Shown here one piece after another: positions 8,204 through 16,103 of a DNA stretch of 64,000 nt; position 1 is the first letter of the stretch; the number at the start of each line of letters is the position of its first letter. A program made the translations under genes and the position numbers. Under the pieces are notes generated by a model. The model ran no database searches. It saw only the letters and a list, made by a program, of their open reading frames with translations, and was not told the origin of the DNA. This DNA comes from an uncultured Dysosmobacter sp. (GTDB taxonomy: Bacteria > Bacillota > Clostridia > Oscillospirales > Oscillospiraceae): contig CAKTOO010000003.1 of NCBI GenBank assembly GCA_934590165.1, forward strand, positions 62,001-126,000. Direction: 5' to 3'.

Positions 8204-8515
8204 ATGCTGATCGCATCCAAAACGCTGATTTTGATGCTGGTGCTGCTGGCAGGCGTGCCGGTTTTGCAGGTTTTTCTCTCCAGACGGGAGAGCAGATGGC
8301 CGGGACTGCTGCTGCCGCTGCTGACGTTTCTCTATTCCCTGGTGATGGTGTGCAGCGTCACGGCCTACGAGGGCGGCATCCCCTGGGGGCCGCTTCTGGC
8401 TTCCTTTGTGCTGGGCAACATCCCCACGGCGGTGCTGCTGGTCATCTACGCCGCCTGCCGGGAGAAATTCCGCCGGCGCGCCGAACTGGATAAGACCCGC
8501 ATCGATGACCTTTGA
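8204..8515 (+). CDS. Small three-helix membrane protein in the DUF2089 operon
   Basis: 103 residues, not recognised by name. Three predicted membrane segments at about 5-25, 33-52 and 62-84, then a charged cytoplasmic tail (CREKFRRRAELDKTR). It begins immediately after the regulator gene, so expression must be coupled. Small membrane proteins of this size next to one-domain repressors are often the regulated effector, but no activity can be inferred. Confidence 0.75.
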   Translation: MLIASKTLILMLVLLAGVPVLQVFLSRRESRWPGLLLPLLTFLYSLVMVCSVTAYEGGIPWGPLLASFVLGNIPTAVLLVIYAACREKFRRRAELDKTRIDDL

Positions 8516-8600
8516 AGAACCAGGCTGGCGAAAAAGTTTGGCAGAGCGAAGTGTATGCCTTCTCGTTGGCAAAGTCCCTTTGACTTTGTCAACGATTTGA

Positions 8601-8634
8601 AACATTCCCCAAACGGGGAATGTTTCTTTTTTTG
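8601..8634 (+). terminator. Rho-independent terminator
   Basis: AACATTCCCC/GGGGAATGTT stem with AAAC loop then a long T run. A second imperfect hairpin (GTTGGCAAAGTC/GACTTTGTCAAC) precedes it at about 8565-8593. Confidence 0.85.
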
Positions 8635-8656
8635 CAAACTACAATGAAAGGGGCCC

Positions 8657-8713
8657 TTGACACAGGAGGTCTATTGTTATAAACTGAAACGGGCGGGTCG
8701 ATAAAAATAGACC
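8657..8713 (+). promoter_or_regulatory. Promoter and candidate operator of the BlaI/M56 pair
   Basis: TTGACA (8657-8662), 17-base spacer, TAAACT (8680-8685). An 8-bp inverted repeat GGTCTATT (8668-8675) / AATAGACC (8706-8713) flanks the -10; possible BlaI-type site, not a textbook match. Confidence 0.5.
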
Positions 8714-8727
8714 AAGGAGGACAGACC

Positions 8728-9090
8728 ATGGAACACTATCATCTCTGCGACAGTGAGTACCGCTTCATGCAGGTGGTGTGGGCGGCGGCACCGGTGGCCT
8801 CGGGGCGGCTGGTGGAGCTGTGCCGGGAGCAGTTGGGGTGGAAAAAGTCCACCACCTACACCGTTTTGAAAAAGCTGCGCGGCCGGGGGCTGCTGCAAAA
8901 TGAAAACAGCACCGTCACCGTTCTGGTCCCCCGGGAGGCTGTGACGGCGGAGGCGGCGGGGGAGTTCGTGGACAGGACCTTCGACGGCTCCCTGCCGGGC
9001 TTTTTGGCGGCGTTCATGAGCGGACGCCGGCTGTCGGAGCAGGAGGCGGAGGAGCTGAAGCGTCTCATTGACGCCCACAAGGAGGGGTGA
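8728..9090 (+). CDS. BlaI/MecI/CopY-family repressor
   Basis: 120 residues; start ATG behind CAAGGAGG. N-terminal winged helix (about 5-70) with LCDSEYRFMQVVWAAAP and the recognition segment KKSTTYTVLKKLRGRGLL; a C-terminal helical dimerisation part (EQEAEELKRLIDAH). In this family the repressor is cleaved when the partner M56 membrane protease senses a signal. Its stop lies two bases before the start of that protease gene, the standard blaI-blaR1 arrangement. Confidence 0.92.
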   Translation: MEHYHLCDSEYRFMQVVWAAAPVASGRLVELCREQLGWKKSTTYTVLKKLRGRGLLQNENSTVTVLVPREAVTAEAAGEFVDRTFDGSLPGFLAAFMSGRRLSEQEAEELKRLIDAHKEG

Positions 9091-9092
9091 GA

Positions 9093-12000
9093 ATGGAGCT
9101 GCTGACGGCGGTTTTTCGCCAGCTGGTGTCCCTGGCGGTGACGGCCCTGCCGGTGATAGCGGTGGTGCTGGGGGTCCGGTGGCTGCTGGCAAAGCTGAAC
9201 GCCCCGAAAAAATACAGCCTGGTATTGTGGTGCGCGGTGTGGCTGCGGCTGGTGTGTCCCGTGAAGTGGCGGGTGCGGCCCTGGAGCATTTTTAACCTGC
9301 GGCCCCTGGAGCGGGTGGCGGAGTACGGGGAGGCGGTGGCCGCCGTTTCCTCGGCTGCTTCCGCCCCGGCGGTGCCCGTGGTGACGGCTCCGGCGGCGGA
9401 TATTTCCGTCCCTGCCGCAGCGGCGGCGGCCGCCGTGGACTGGCAGGCTCTGGCCTGGCAGGGGGCTGCGGTGGTGTGGCTGGCGGGTCTGGCGGCGCTG
9501 CTGGTCTATGGCGTCTGGTCCTGGCTGCGGCTGCGGCGGCAGGTCTCCGCCGCCGTGTGGAACGGCGGCAACGTCTGGGAGTGCGACGCCATTCCCACCC
9601 CCTTCGTGCTGGGCTACGTCCATCCCCGCATCTACATCCCCTTTCGCCTGGACAGTAATGAGCGGACCTACGTCCTGGCCCATGAGCGCTATCACCTGCG
9701 GTGGGGGGACCAGTGGTGGAAGCTGCTCAGCTGCCTCGTTCTGGCGGTGTACTGGTGGGATGCGGCGGTATGGCTCTGCTGGGTGCTGTTTTGCCGGGAC
9801 CTGGAGATGCGCTGCGACGAGGCGGTGCTTGCCCAGCTGGGGGACCAGGTGAAGGGGGGATACAGCCTGTCCCTGGTGTCCTTCGCCATGGAGCGGCGGT
9901 TCCCGGCGGCTCTGGCCTTTGGGGAACACGACGCAGCCCGGCGGGTGAAGCACGTGCTGGCATGGAAAAAAGAGACGCCCCGGATGGCCTTTCTGGGGGT
10001 GGCCGTGGTGCTGGTGGTGTGGATGGTGTGCACCTCCGATGGGGAGACGTCCAGCTGGGTGCGGGTGGAGGGCAGCGGAACAACGGAATTCACCTGCAAC
10101 CTCCAGGAGCCTATCCAGTCCTGGGCCCTTTACGAGGATGTGTATGAAAACGGCCGGTTGCTCTCCAGCGAGCCCCGGATTTTCGATGGCTTTCAGGAAA
10201 ACGGCGGTGCCACATCCCGGCGTTTTTCCGGTACGCTGGCGGCGGCCGTGACCTATGCCGGGGAAGGCTTCGGCGGGGAACTGAACTGCCGCCTCACCAT
10301 ACAGGACGGCACGGAGGCCACCTGGACCATCCTGCTGCCCAAGGACCATTACACCGGCGCCGGCGCCTTTGTGGGAGCGGAGGGTCCGGAGGACAGCAAA
10401 CGCTATTCCCTGGAGGGGAACGGCGAGGTGGTGCTGTACACCTGCCTGCTCTCCACGAAGCCCGACGGTTCCGTCACTGACTACCACGCGGAAGCGGGTG
10501 TTGTGGGCGCCAACGACACGGTGGTCCAGTTCCGGCTGGTGACCTCCATCGGCGGCACCGGGAGCTTTGGCAGCCAGAGGGACCTGGCCCGGACCTTGTT
10601 TGACCTGCGGGTGGAGCAATCGGCGGACAGCGGGGCCGTCCGGGCCCTGCTGGAAGCCATGGGCGCCGGCAGCCTGGGAGAATACGAGGTGTCCTCGTTT
10701 GCTTCCGGGGAGGATACGGTGCTGTACATCCGTTTCGCGGAGGGGTTGGACGACGCGGAGGAGACTTGGATGGGGAACGCCGCGTACCTGCTGCTGGCCC
10801 TGGCTACGGACGCGGACCGGGTGGATTACGCCTTCCCAACGGACAGCGGCTCCAGCGTCATGACCTTTTACTGTGACGGAGAGCCGTTGGGCAGCTGGGC
10901 CAAAGAGCTGGGCTACCGGGATATCAAGGACCTGGGCACCTCCGCCCAGGGAATCCGGGATTTGATGGAGTATCTGGGGTGGGAGAAATCCGCCGACCTT
11001 TCCCTGGATACGCTGACAGGGCAGGACACCCTTTCGGCGTTTTTGGAGCTGCTGACCTCCGGCGTTTGCGGAGATGTGCCGGGGAGCGTGTCGGCTGCTG
11101 CCATGGCCGACAGCCGCTGCCTGCTGCTGAACTTCCACAAAGCCCCGGCGGACCCCGACGGCTTCGACGCCTGCGCCGCCAAGGCGGCCTTCCTGCTCAT
11201 GTATGTAAGGCCGGAGGTGGAGGAGGTGGGCTGGACGTATCCGGACGCCGGGGACGGCAGGTCGGAGCGGAAGGCGCTTGCGGCGGAAAAGTGGGTCATC
11301 ACCTCCCTGTTTTCTGATCTGGAGGCGGCACGGACCTGCCCCGTCACCACCCAGGGGGAGCTGGACCGGCTGCTGTCCCATGCCGGGCTGGACAGCCGGG
11401 CGTATCTCGCATGGGTGCGGAGGGGGCCGTCTTTGACGGTGGCATCCGCCGCCGGGGACCGCATCCTGGCGGCCTGGTATGAGGACGGCCAATTTGATTT
11501 TGACTACGACAGCCTGCCAGCTTTGACCCTGGCGGGAGGCGAGACGCTGACCCTGGCGGTAGGCGGTGTGGATACCCTGACGGCGGGAGAGGACTATTAC
11601 ACCACCAAAAACGGCAGCGGTACGGTGGAAAGAGAGACGTACACCCTGGACCAAAGCAGCGATGGGACCTTTGCCCTGCCCATCCGGCGGCGGGACGGGA
11701 CCCAGGAGGAGCGGGCGGTGTATTTCGTGCCCTATGAGCAAGGCAAGTTCGTGTTCCAGGTGCGCCTGCCCCCGGACGGCGGGCAGGCGGAAAGCACCCG
11801 CCCGTTTTCCGGAATCCTGGGCTATGACGGCTATATCCAGGCGGAGAGCGCCGCCGGCTACTGGGAGATGCGGACCTACTACGCCCAGGAGGGCGGCAGG
11901 ACCTTCCCCATCGCCGAGAGTTTTGGCTTCGACGGGGCGGAGGATTACACTGTGGACCTGGACAGCGACGGGATGCCGGAGCTGGTGGCCAACGTCCAGT

Positions 12001-12254
12001 TCGGCGGCGACGGCCACCAAGATGTCTACATCTACCAGCGGCGGGGCGATGAAGTCTGGAGGGGAACGCTGGACCTGGAGGACCTGCCCAATCACGACAA
12101 CTGGGGCGCCAACTCCACGGCGGCGGAATACGACCCGGCGGAGGGCGTCTTCCGGGTGCGCTATGCCCAAAAGGGCACGGAGGAGCCCGGCGTTCTGGAG
12201 CTGCGGGGCCTGGAGCAGGTGACATTTTCCAAGTATGAGCCCATAGAGGCGTAA
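9093..12254 (+). CDS. BlaR1-type M56 membrane metallopeptidase with an unusually large extracytoplasmic sensor
   Basis: 1053 residues, far longer than BlaR1 (about 600). The N-terminal part has three or four membrane segments and the M56 zinc site HERYH at 197-201 (AHERYHLRWGDQWWKL), with a further segment near 300-318. The remaining roughly 730 residues are extracytoplasmic. I see no penicillin-binding SxxK/SxN/KTG set, so it is unlikely to sense beta-lactams directly. Near the C-terminus, VDLDSDGMPELVANVQF (Asp955, Asp957, Asp959) resembles a calcium-binding FG-GAP repeat. It forms an operon with the BlaI-type repressor; the signal is unknown. Ends at a perfect 17-bp hairpin. Confidence 0.85.
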   Translation: MELLTAVFRQLVSLAVTALPVIAVVLGVRWLLAKLNAPKKYSLVLWCAVWLRLVCPVKWRVRPWSIFNLRPLERVAEYGEAVAAVSSAASAPAVPVVTAPAADISVPAAAAAAAVDWQALAWQGAAVVWLAGLAALLVYGVWSWLRLRRQVSAAVWNGGNVWECDAIPTPFVLGYVHPRIYIPFRLDSNERTYVLAHERYHLRWGDQWWKLLSCLVLAVYWWDAAVWLCWVLFCRDLEMRCDEAVLAQLGDQVKGGYSLSLVSFAMERRFPAALAFGEHDAARRVKHVLAWKKETPRMAFLGVAVVLVVWMVCTSDGETSSWVRVEGSGTTEFTCNLQEPIQSWALYEDVYENGRLLSSEPRIFDGFQENGGATSRRFSGTLAAAVTYAGEGFGGELNCRLTIQDGTEATWTILLPKDHYTGAGAFVGAEGPEDSKRYSLEGNGEVVLYTCLLSTKPDGSVTDYHAEAGVVGANDTVVQFRLVTSIGGTGSFGSQRDLARTLFDLRVEQSADSGAVRALLEAMGAGSLGEYEVSSFASGEDTVLYIRFAEGLDDAEETWMGNAAYLLLALATDADRVDYAFPTDSGSSVMTFYCDGEPLGSWAKELGYRDIKDLGTSAQGIRDLMEYLGWEKSADLSLDTLTGQDTLSAFLELLTSGVCGDVPGSVSAAAMADSRCLLLNFHKAPADPDGFDACAAKAAFLLMYVRPEVEEVGWTYPDAGDGRSERKALAAEKWVITSLFSDLEAARTCPVTTQGELDRLLSHAGLDSRAYLAWVRRGPSLTVASAAGDRILAAWYEDGQFDFDYDSLPALTLAGGETLTLAVGGVDTLTAGEDYYTTKNGSGTVERETYTLDQSSDGTFALPIRRRDGTQEERAVYFVPYEQGKFVFQVRLPPDGGQAESTRPFSGILGYDGYIQAESAAGYWEMRTYYAQEGGRTFPIAESFGFDGAEDYTVDLDSDGMPELVANVQFGGDGHQDVYIYQRRGDEVWRGTLDLEDLPNHDNWGANSTAAEYDPAEGVFRVRYAQKGTEEPGVLELRGLEQVTFSKYEPIEA

Positions 12255-12278
12255 AGAGGCGGCATTCAGCGGCAACGA

Positions 12279-12320
12279 AACAGCCTGGCTTTTCGGCAAA
12301 GCTCGAAAAGCCAGGCTGTT
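12279..12320. terminator. Bidirectional terminator, perfect 17-bp stem
   Basis: AACAGCCTGGCTTTTCG (12279-12295) pairs perfectly with 12304-12320; between the convergent M56 and hydrolase genes. Confidence 0.85.
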
Positions 12321-12322
12321 GT

Positions 12323-13300
12323 TCACTTCACGCCGAGACCCTTTTGGATCAGCCACTGATGGATCAGCTCCGCGATATCGGCACTGTTGTTGTCCATCAT
12401 CAGCATGTGGGAATTTCCGCGGATGCCCAGCTCCGGCAGGCTCATCCACGTGTAATCCGCGCCTGTGGCCTCCAGCCGGCTCCGCCAGGCCGAAGCGTTG
12501 TTCCGGACATGGGCCACCCAGGAGTGGACCGGCTCCCGGCCAGGCTCCATAAAGTCGCCGTAGACGTAGAGCTGGGGAATGTCCTTAAGGAAGGCAATGT
12601 CCGCGCTGCTGTCCGGCAGGGAGGCACATTCCACCAGCACCAGGGCCTTCACAAAGTCCGGGCACTTCCTGGCGGCGTTTAGGGCGAAGGTGCAGCCCTG
12701 GGAGTGGGCCATGAGAATGACGCCGGGGAGCGTTTTTTGCAAGCGCTCCAGATACTTATCGTAGGCAGCCTGAGTCCATTCGTCGGAGGTCATCCAGCGG
12801 GGCACGCCCTGCATCATCAGCTGGTCATAGTAACGGACGGGGAACCGCTGCCCCTCATAGGGCTCCGGATAGACCGCGCCCATTTTCAGGTTCAGCCACC
12901 GGGACTCGTAGGAGTGGAAAATGGGAGGTGTCGGGTTCACATCGGGGAATTTTGCCCAGCTGGCCCGGCCCCGCTCCACAGCGTCCGAGACATACACATC
13001 GAAGCGCATCCGGAGAAACAGGGTGTCCCAGCCCTCCCGGCCGTCGGGGGTCGTCTCCCAGGTGACGCCGGTCAGGCCGCCGCCGTGCCACATCAGGATC
13101 GGATAGGGGGCCTTGGGGCCGGCCAGCTCCGTGTACTGCACATACATCTGCTTGGTCCAGTGGGTGCCGTTGGGGTCGGAGTGGAAGGTGAACGTGCCGA
13201 AATAAGGCAGGTCCTCCACCGGCGCGCCCTGGATGACCGTGCGCTCACCGCCCACATGGAAGCTGCCGCGCTTTTTTACGGGAATGATGTCGTTTGCCAT
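12323..13300 (-). CDS. Alpha/beta-hydrolase (esterase-like)
   Basis: 325 residues. Oxyanion-type motif HGGG at 72-75, nucleophile Ser200 in AHSQG, probable acid Asp249 in YGDF, catalytic His298 in NSHMLM: a complete alpha/beta-hydrolase triad. There is no signal peptide, so it is cytoplasmic. No clear Shine-Dalgarno precedes the ATG (complement 13298-13300), so translation may be weak or coupled to the permease gene 67 bases upstream in the same direction. Together with an SLC13-type permease and a divergent XRE-cupin regulator it looks like a small uptake-and-hydrolysis unit for an unknown ester or carboxylate. Confidence 0.85.
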   Translation of the reverse strand: MANDIIPVKKRGSFHVGGERTVIQGAPVEDLPYFGTFTFHSDPNGTHWTKQMYVQYTELAGPKAPYPILMWHGGGLTGVTWETTPDGREGWDTLFLRMRFDVYVSDAVERGRASWAKFPDVNPTPPIFHSYESRWLNLKMGAVYPEPYEGQRFPVRYYDQLMMQGVPRWMTSDEWTQAAYDKYLERLQKTLPGVILMAHSQGCTFALNAARKCPDFVKALVLVECASLPDSSADIAFLKDIPQLYVYGDFMEPGREPVHSWVAHVRNNASAWRSRLEATGADYTWMSLPELGIRGNSHMLMMDNNSADIAELIHQWLIQKGLGVK

Positions 13301-13367
13301 ATGTGATGTGTCAGGCTTCTCGAAAGGCGGGGAGCCTGAACGCTCCTTTCTGATTTTTCGGCTCCGC

Positions 13368-14834
13368 TCAAAGCACGGAAACGCAGATGACGCCAGAGAG
13401 GATCACGCCCAGCGCCACGGCGAACAGTACCAAAAGGCCTTTGGAAAGGGCCCATTTCTGGCCGTCCTCCGCAAAGATATCCGTGCCCAGCATGATGGCG
13501 GACTGGCCGGAGCCGGAGGGCAGCAGGCAGGCTGTCAGCGTGCCGATGCCGATGATGGGGGTGAACACAGAGACGTTGACACCCTGCTGGTAAAGCGTAA
13601 CCGCCAGAGGGGCAAGGGCGGTGAGGAACATGATGGCCGTGGCGGAGTTGGAGAAGAACTGGGTGACGAAGCAGCACAAAACCGCGACGATGGCGATGAT
13701 GGCGGCGGGGCTCATGCCGCCGAAGAGGTTTTCAAAAATGGACAGCAGCCAGGCGGAAACGCCGCAGTCCTCGGAGGAGAGGGCACCGCCGATGGCCAGC
13801 ACCGCGCCTACACCGAAGATGATGCCCCAGTTGGTGCCGTTTTTGAACACGTCGTTGGCCTCGCAGATCGGCTCACCGTCGATGCGCAGCAGGCACAGCA
13901 TGCAGACCGCGAAGGCCATGGCGAAATACTGTCCGATGCCATTGAGCAGGTTGTAGACCGCGTTCTCCTTGGGCATCAGCTGGAGAATGAAGGGATAGAA
14001 GAAGGTGACGAGGACCGTGACCAGCACGATGACCTGCTTTTTGGACATCCGCTTGTACTCCTCGGTCTGGAGCAGGCTGACATCCAGCTTTTTCAGTTTT
14101 GTCAGATCGAATTTGAAAACGAAGCGGGCCAGCAGCATCAAAAACGCGAAGCAGAGTACGGAGATGACCACCGCGGTGATGACCCAGGTGGTGCCGTCGC
14201 ACTGGGTGCCCACCGTGCTCAGCTGGGCGTCAAAAATGCTGTTGTACAGCACCGCGTAGGGCTTGAAGGGATACATGATCTCCGTCACGCCGGAGAGGGC
14301 GACGGTGGAGATGAGCAGGAAGCGGACCCAATCATCCCTGCGGTCCATGCCGGAGACTTCCACCACCGCGTACAAAATGGCGATGGCCAGCAGGATGATG
14401 CCGAAGGAGCCGATGACGGAGCCGATGATGATAATGGCCGCCAGGAAAAACGCGGTGAACAGGTACGGTCTGCCGTTGACCACCTTCCGGGAAAGCAGCC
14501 AGCGGACCAGAAAATCACCGGTTTTGGACTGCTGGAACACATACACCAGAATGAAGATGAAGATCATCAAAATGGTGATGGAGTTGCCCAGTGTGGCAGC
14601 AACAAGGGTGCCGGCCGTAAAATATCCGGGGATCAGACAGCCCACCATGGCCATGATGGACGGCAGCAGCAGGCTGCCTTCCAGCACGCAAAGCCAGATC
14701 CAGCCCACCATGATGGAGATGTACTGCACACCCATGCGCGTGACGGAGGACCAGGTGGGGATCACATGGCCAAACACGAACACAAACAGCAGCGCCAGAA
14801 TCAGTTGAATGTTTCTCGATGCGGATTTTTTCAT
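13368..14834 (-). CDS. SLC13/DASS-like anion permease (ArsB/NhaD superfamily)
   Basis: 488 residues with about 12 hydrophobic segments and two inverted halves. The hallmark Ser-Asn/Thr-rich loops occur in the C-terminal half (FFSNSATAIMFLTALAPLA and LLPSGSGQSAIMLGTDIF), as in divalent-anion and C4-dicarboxylate symporters. Start at the ATG behind AAAGGAGG. Likely imports an organic acid using a cation gradient. It is first gene of a two-gene unit with the hydrolase. A perfect inverted repeat lies between it and the divergent regulator. Confidence 0.82.
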   Translation of the reverse strand: MKKSASRNIQLILALLFVFVFGHVIPTWSSVTRMGVQYISIMVGWIWLCVLEGSLLLPSIMAMVGCLIPGYFTAGTLVAATLGNSITILMIFIFILVYVFQQSKTGDFLVRWLLSRKVVNGRPYLFTAFFLAAIIIIGSVIGSFGIILLAIAILYAVVEVSGMDRRDDWVRFLLISTVALSGVTEIMYPFKPYAVLYNSIFDAQLSTVGTQCDGTTWVITAVVISVLCFAFLMLLARFVFKFDLTKLKKLDVSLLQTEEYKRMSKKQVIVLVTVLVTFFYPFILQLMPKENAVYNLLNGIGQYFAMAFAVCMLCLLRIDGEPICEANDVFKNGTNWGIIFGVGAVLAIGGALSSEDCGVSAWLLSIFENLFGGMSPAAIIAIVAVLCCFVTQFFSNSATAIMFLTALAPLAVTLYQQGVNVSVFTPIIGIGTLTACLLPSGSGQSAIMLGTDIFAEDGQKWALSKGLLVLFAVALGVILSGVICVSVL

Positions 14835-14878
14835 TGCTCAATTGCCTCCTTTTTAAAATTTGTAAATGCTATTTAAAA

Positions 14879-14915
14879 GTGTATTTAAATTATATAGCTT
14901 AAAATTTAAATACAC
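14879..14915. promoter_or_regulatory. Perfect 13-bp inverted repeat, candidate operator for permease/regulator
   Basis: GTGTATTTAAATT (14879-14891) and its exact complement (14903-14915) separated by 11 bases in the AT-rich divergent region. Likely bound by the XRE-cupin protein (inference). Confidence 0.7.
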
Positions 14916-15011
14916 AATGAATCAATTCGATAAAATTCGTTCCATTTTTCTGTACAATATGATAAGCTATATGTGAACTGCTTCAAAAAACACATTGAGG
15001 TGATATTGCCT

Positions 15012-15560
15012 ATGACCGTCGGAGAGAGGATGCGAACGATTCGGAAAGAAAAGGGGCTGACACTGACAGAGGTGGCCGACGCGGCCCACTGCACCGCCAG
15101 TCTCATTTCCCAGGTGGAGCGCAGCCAGGCGAACCCCTCCCTGTCCACTCTGCGCAATATCTGCCGCGCTCTGGACATCCCCCTGTTCGCGCTGTTTGAC
15201 GACGGCAAGTTTGAAGAAGTGCTCAATGACGGCGTCGTGACGCCGAAGGAGAAGCGTGTCATCGTGGACCATGACCACAACTGGCGGCTCTCTCTGCTGA
15301 ATCCCTGCAGCAAGCGCAAGTTTGACCTGGTGCTGATGGAAGCAGAGGTCGGCGAGAGCAGCGGCGAAATGAATGCCCACCAGGGAGACGAGGGGATTTA
15401 TGTCATCCAGGGTGCCATGGAGGTGGTGCTGGATGACCAGACGTTCACCGTGTCCCAGGGAGATACCATTTATTTTGACAGTACAAAGCCCCACCGGTGG
15501 AAAAGCGTGGGAACGGAAAAGCTCATCGCCATCTCCGCTATCACACCATCTACATTATGA
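15012..15560 (+). CDS. XRE-cupin regulator (HTH plus sensory cupin)
   Basis: 182 residues from the ATG at 15012 behind GAGGTGAT. Residues 1-65 form an XRE helix-turn-helix (ERMRTIRKEKGLTLTEVADA then TASLISQVERSQANPS). Residues about 105-180 form a cupin_2 barrel (GDEGIYVIQGAMEVVLDD ... GDTIYFDSTKPH). This two-domain type usually represses or activates a neighbouring catabolic or transport operon in response to a small ligand in the cupin pocket. The divergent permease-hydrolase unit and the palindrome between them are the obvious targets. Confidence 0.92.
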   Translation: MTVGERMRTIRKEKGLTLTEVADAAHCTASLISQVERSQANPSLSTLRNICRALDIPLFALFDDGKFEEVLNDGVVTPKEKRVIVDHDHNWRLSLLNPCSKRKFDLVLMEAEVGESSGEMNAHQGDEGIYVIQGAMEVVLDDQTFTVSQGDTIYFDSTKPHRWKSVGTEKLIAISAITPSTL

Positions 15561-15690
15561 GCGTATAAAATGCCGCCTTTTTCGCCTGTGGAAATATTAA
15601 TTGAAGGACGATTTTCCGTTTTCCTCATTTGCTCTGTGCAGGGAAAACTTCTTCTTGCGGAAAGGCGATCCCGCCGGGCCGGAGAGCAAA

Positions 15691-15726
15691 AAAAGAAGGA
15701 CACGACTTTTGTCGTGTCCTTCTTTT
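15691..15726 (-). terminator. Terminator of the tRNA-Ala gene
   Basis: 16-bp stem AAAAGAAGGACACGAC with TTTT loop. On the minus strand the hairpin is followed by a T run; it begins at the last base of the tRNA CCA. Confidence 0.8.
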
Positions 15727-15801
15727 GGTGGAGACGAAGGGGATCGAACCCTCGACCTTACGGATGCGAACCGTACGCTCTCCCAGCTGAGCTACGCCCC
15801 C
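15726..15801 (-). tRNA. tRNA-Ala (CGC anticodon)
   Basis: 76 bases including encoded CCA. Read on the minus strand it folds as a cloverleaf: D arm GCTC..GAGC, anticodon loop TTCGCAT with anticodon CGC, T loop TTCGATC. The acceptor stem has the G3:U70 pair that marks alanine tRNAs. Confidence 0.95.
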
Positions 15802-15893
15802 ATTTGCCGCCGATATTTCAGCGGCAAATGATATTATACCAGAAATTTTAGAATTGTAAAGAGCGATTTTTTCTGGAAATCGAAAATTTTTGG

Positions 15894-15922
15894 TTGCCAA
15901 TTGTATCGAGATATAGTAAAAT
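15894..15922 (+). promoter_or_regulatory. Promoter of SRP RNA-dnaX region
   Basis: TTGCCA (15894-15899), 17-base spacer, TAAAAT (15917-15922), about 20 bases before the RNA. Confidence 0.6.
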
Positions 15923-15940
15923 AAATAAGCTATTGATTGA

Positions 15941-16081
15941 AAGTCCTCCGCAAGCAGCTGCGGAGCCGGTCTCGCGCAATGTAACCCCGCGAACCATGTC
16001 AGGCGGGGAACCGAGCAGCATTAAGCGGGATGTTCCATGTGACGCGAGGGCGCCGGTTCCGCAGCTGCATACGGAGGACTT
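15941..16081 (+). ncRNA. ffs: Signal recognition particle RNA (SRP/4.5S-like)
   Basis: The Ffh-binding hairpin is clear: CATGTCAGG, a GGAA tetraloop closed by CGG/CCG, then AGCAGCATTAAGCGG. The ends pair as GTCCTCCG (15943-15950) with CGGAGGAC (16072-16079), and internal GCAGCTGCGGA pairs near the 3' side, giving one long hairpin of about 140 nt. Exact ends are inferred from pairing. It lies directly upstream of dnaX, as in Bacillus subtilis (scr-dnaX). It fills the gap 15802-16103. Confidence 0.92.
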
Positions 16082-16103
16082 CCCATATCTTAAGGAGGTC
16101 CCT

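Noticed and set aside
8856..12449. A 1197-codon open frame on the minus strand opposite the M56 sensor gene
   Set aside because: No ribosome site, His/Gly/Gln/Arg-rich composition, no domain, and the plus strand carries a clear M56 protein. It is a shadow of high-GC codon bias.
13233..14876. A 547-codon plus-strand frame opposite the permease
   Set aside because: Gly/Asp/His/Gln-rich shadow; the minus-strand permease has real transporter motifs and a good ribosome site.
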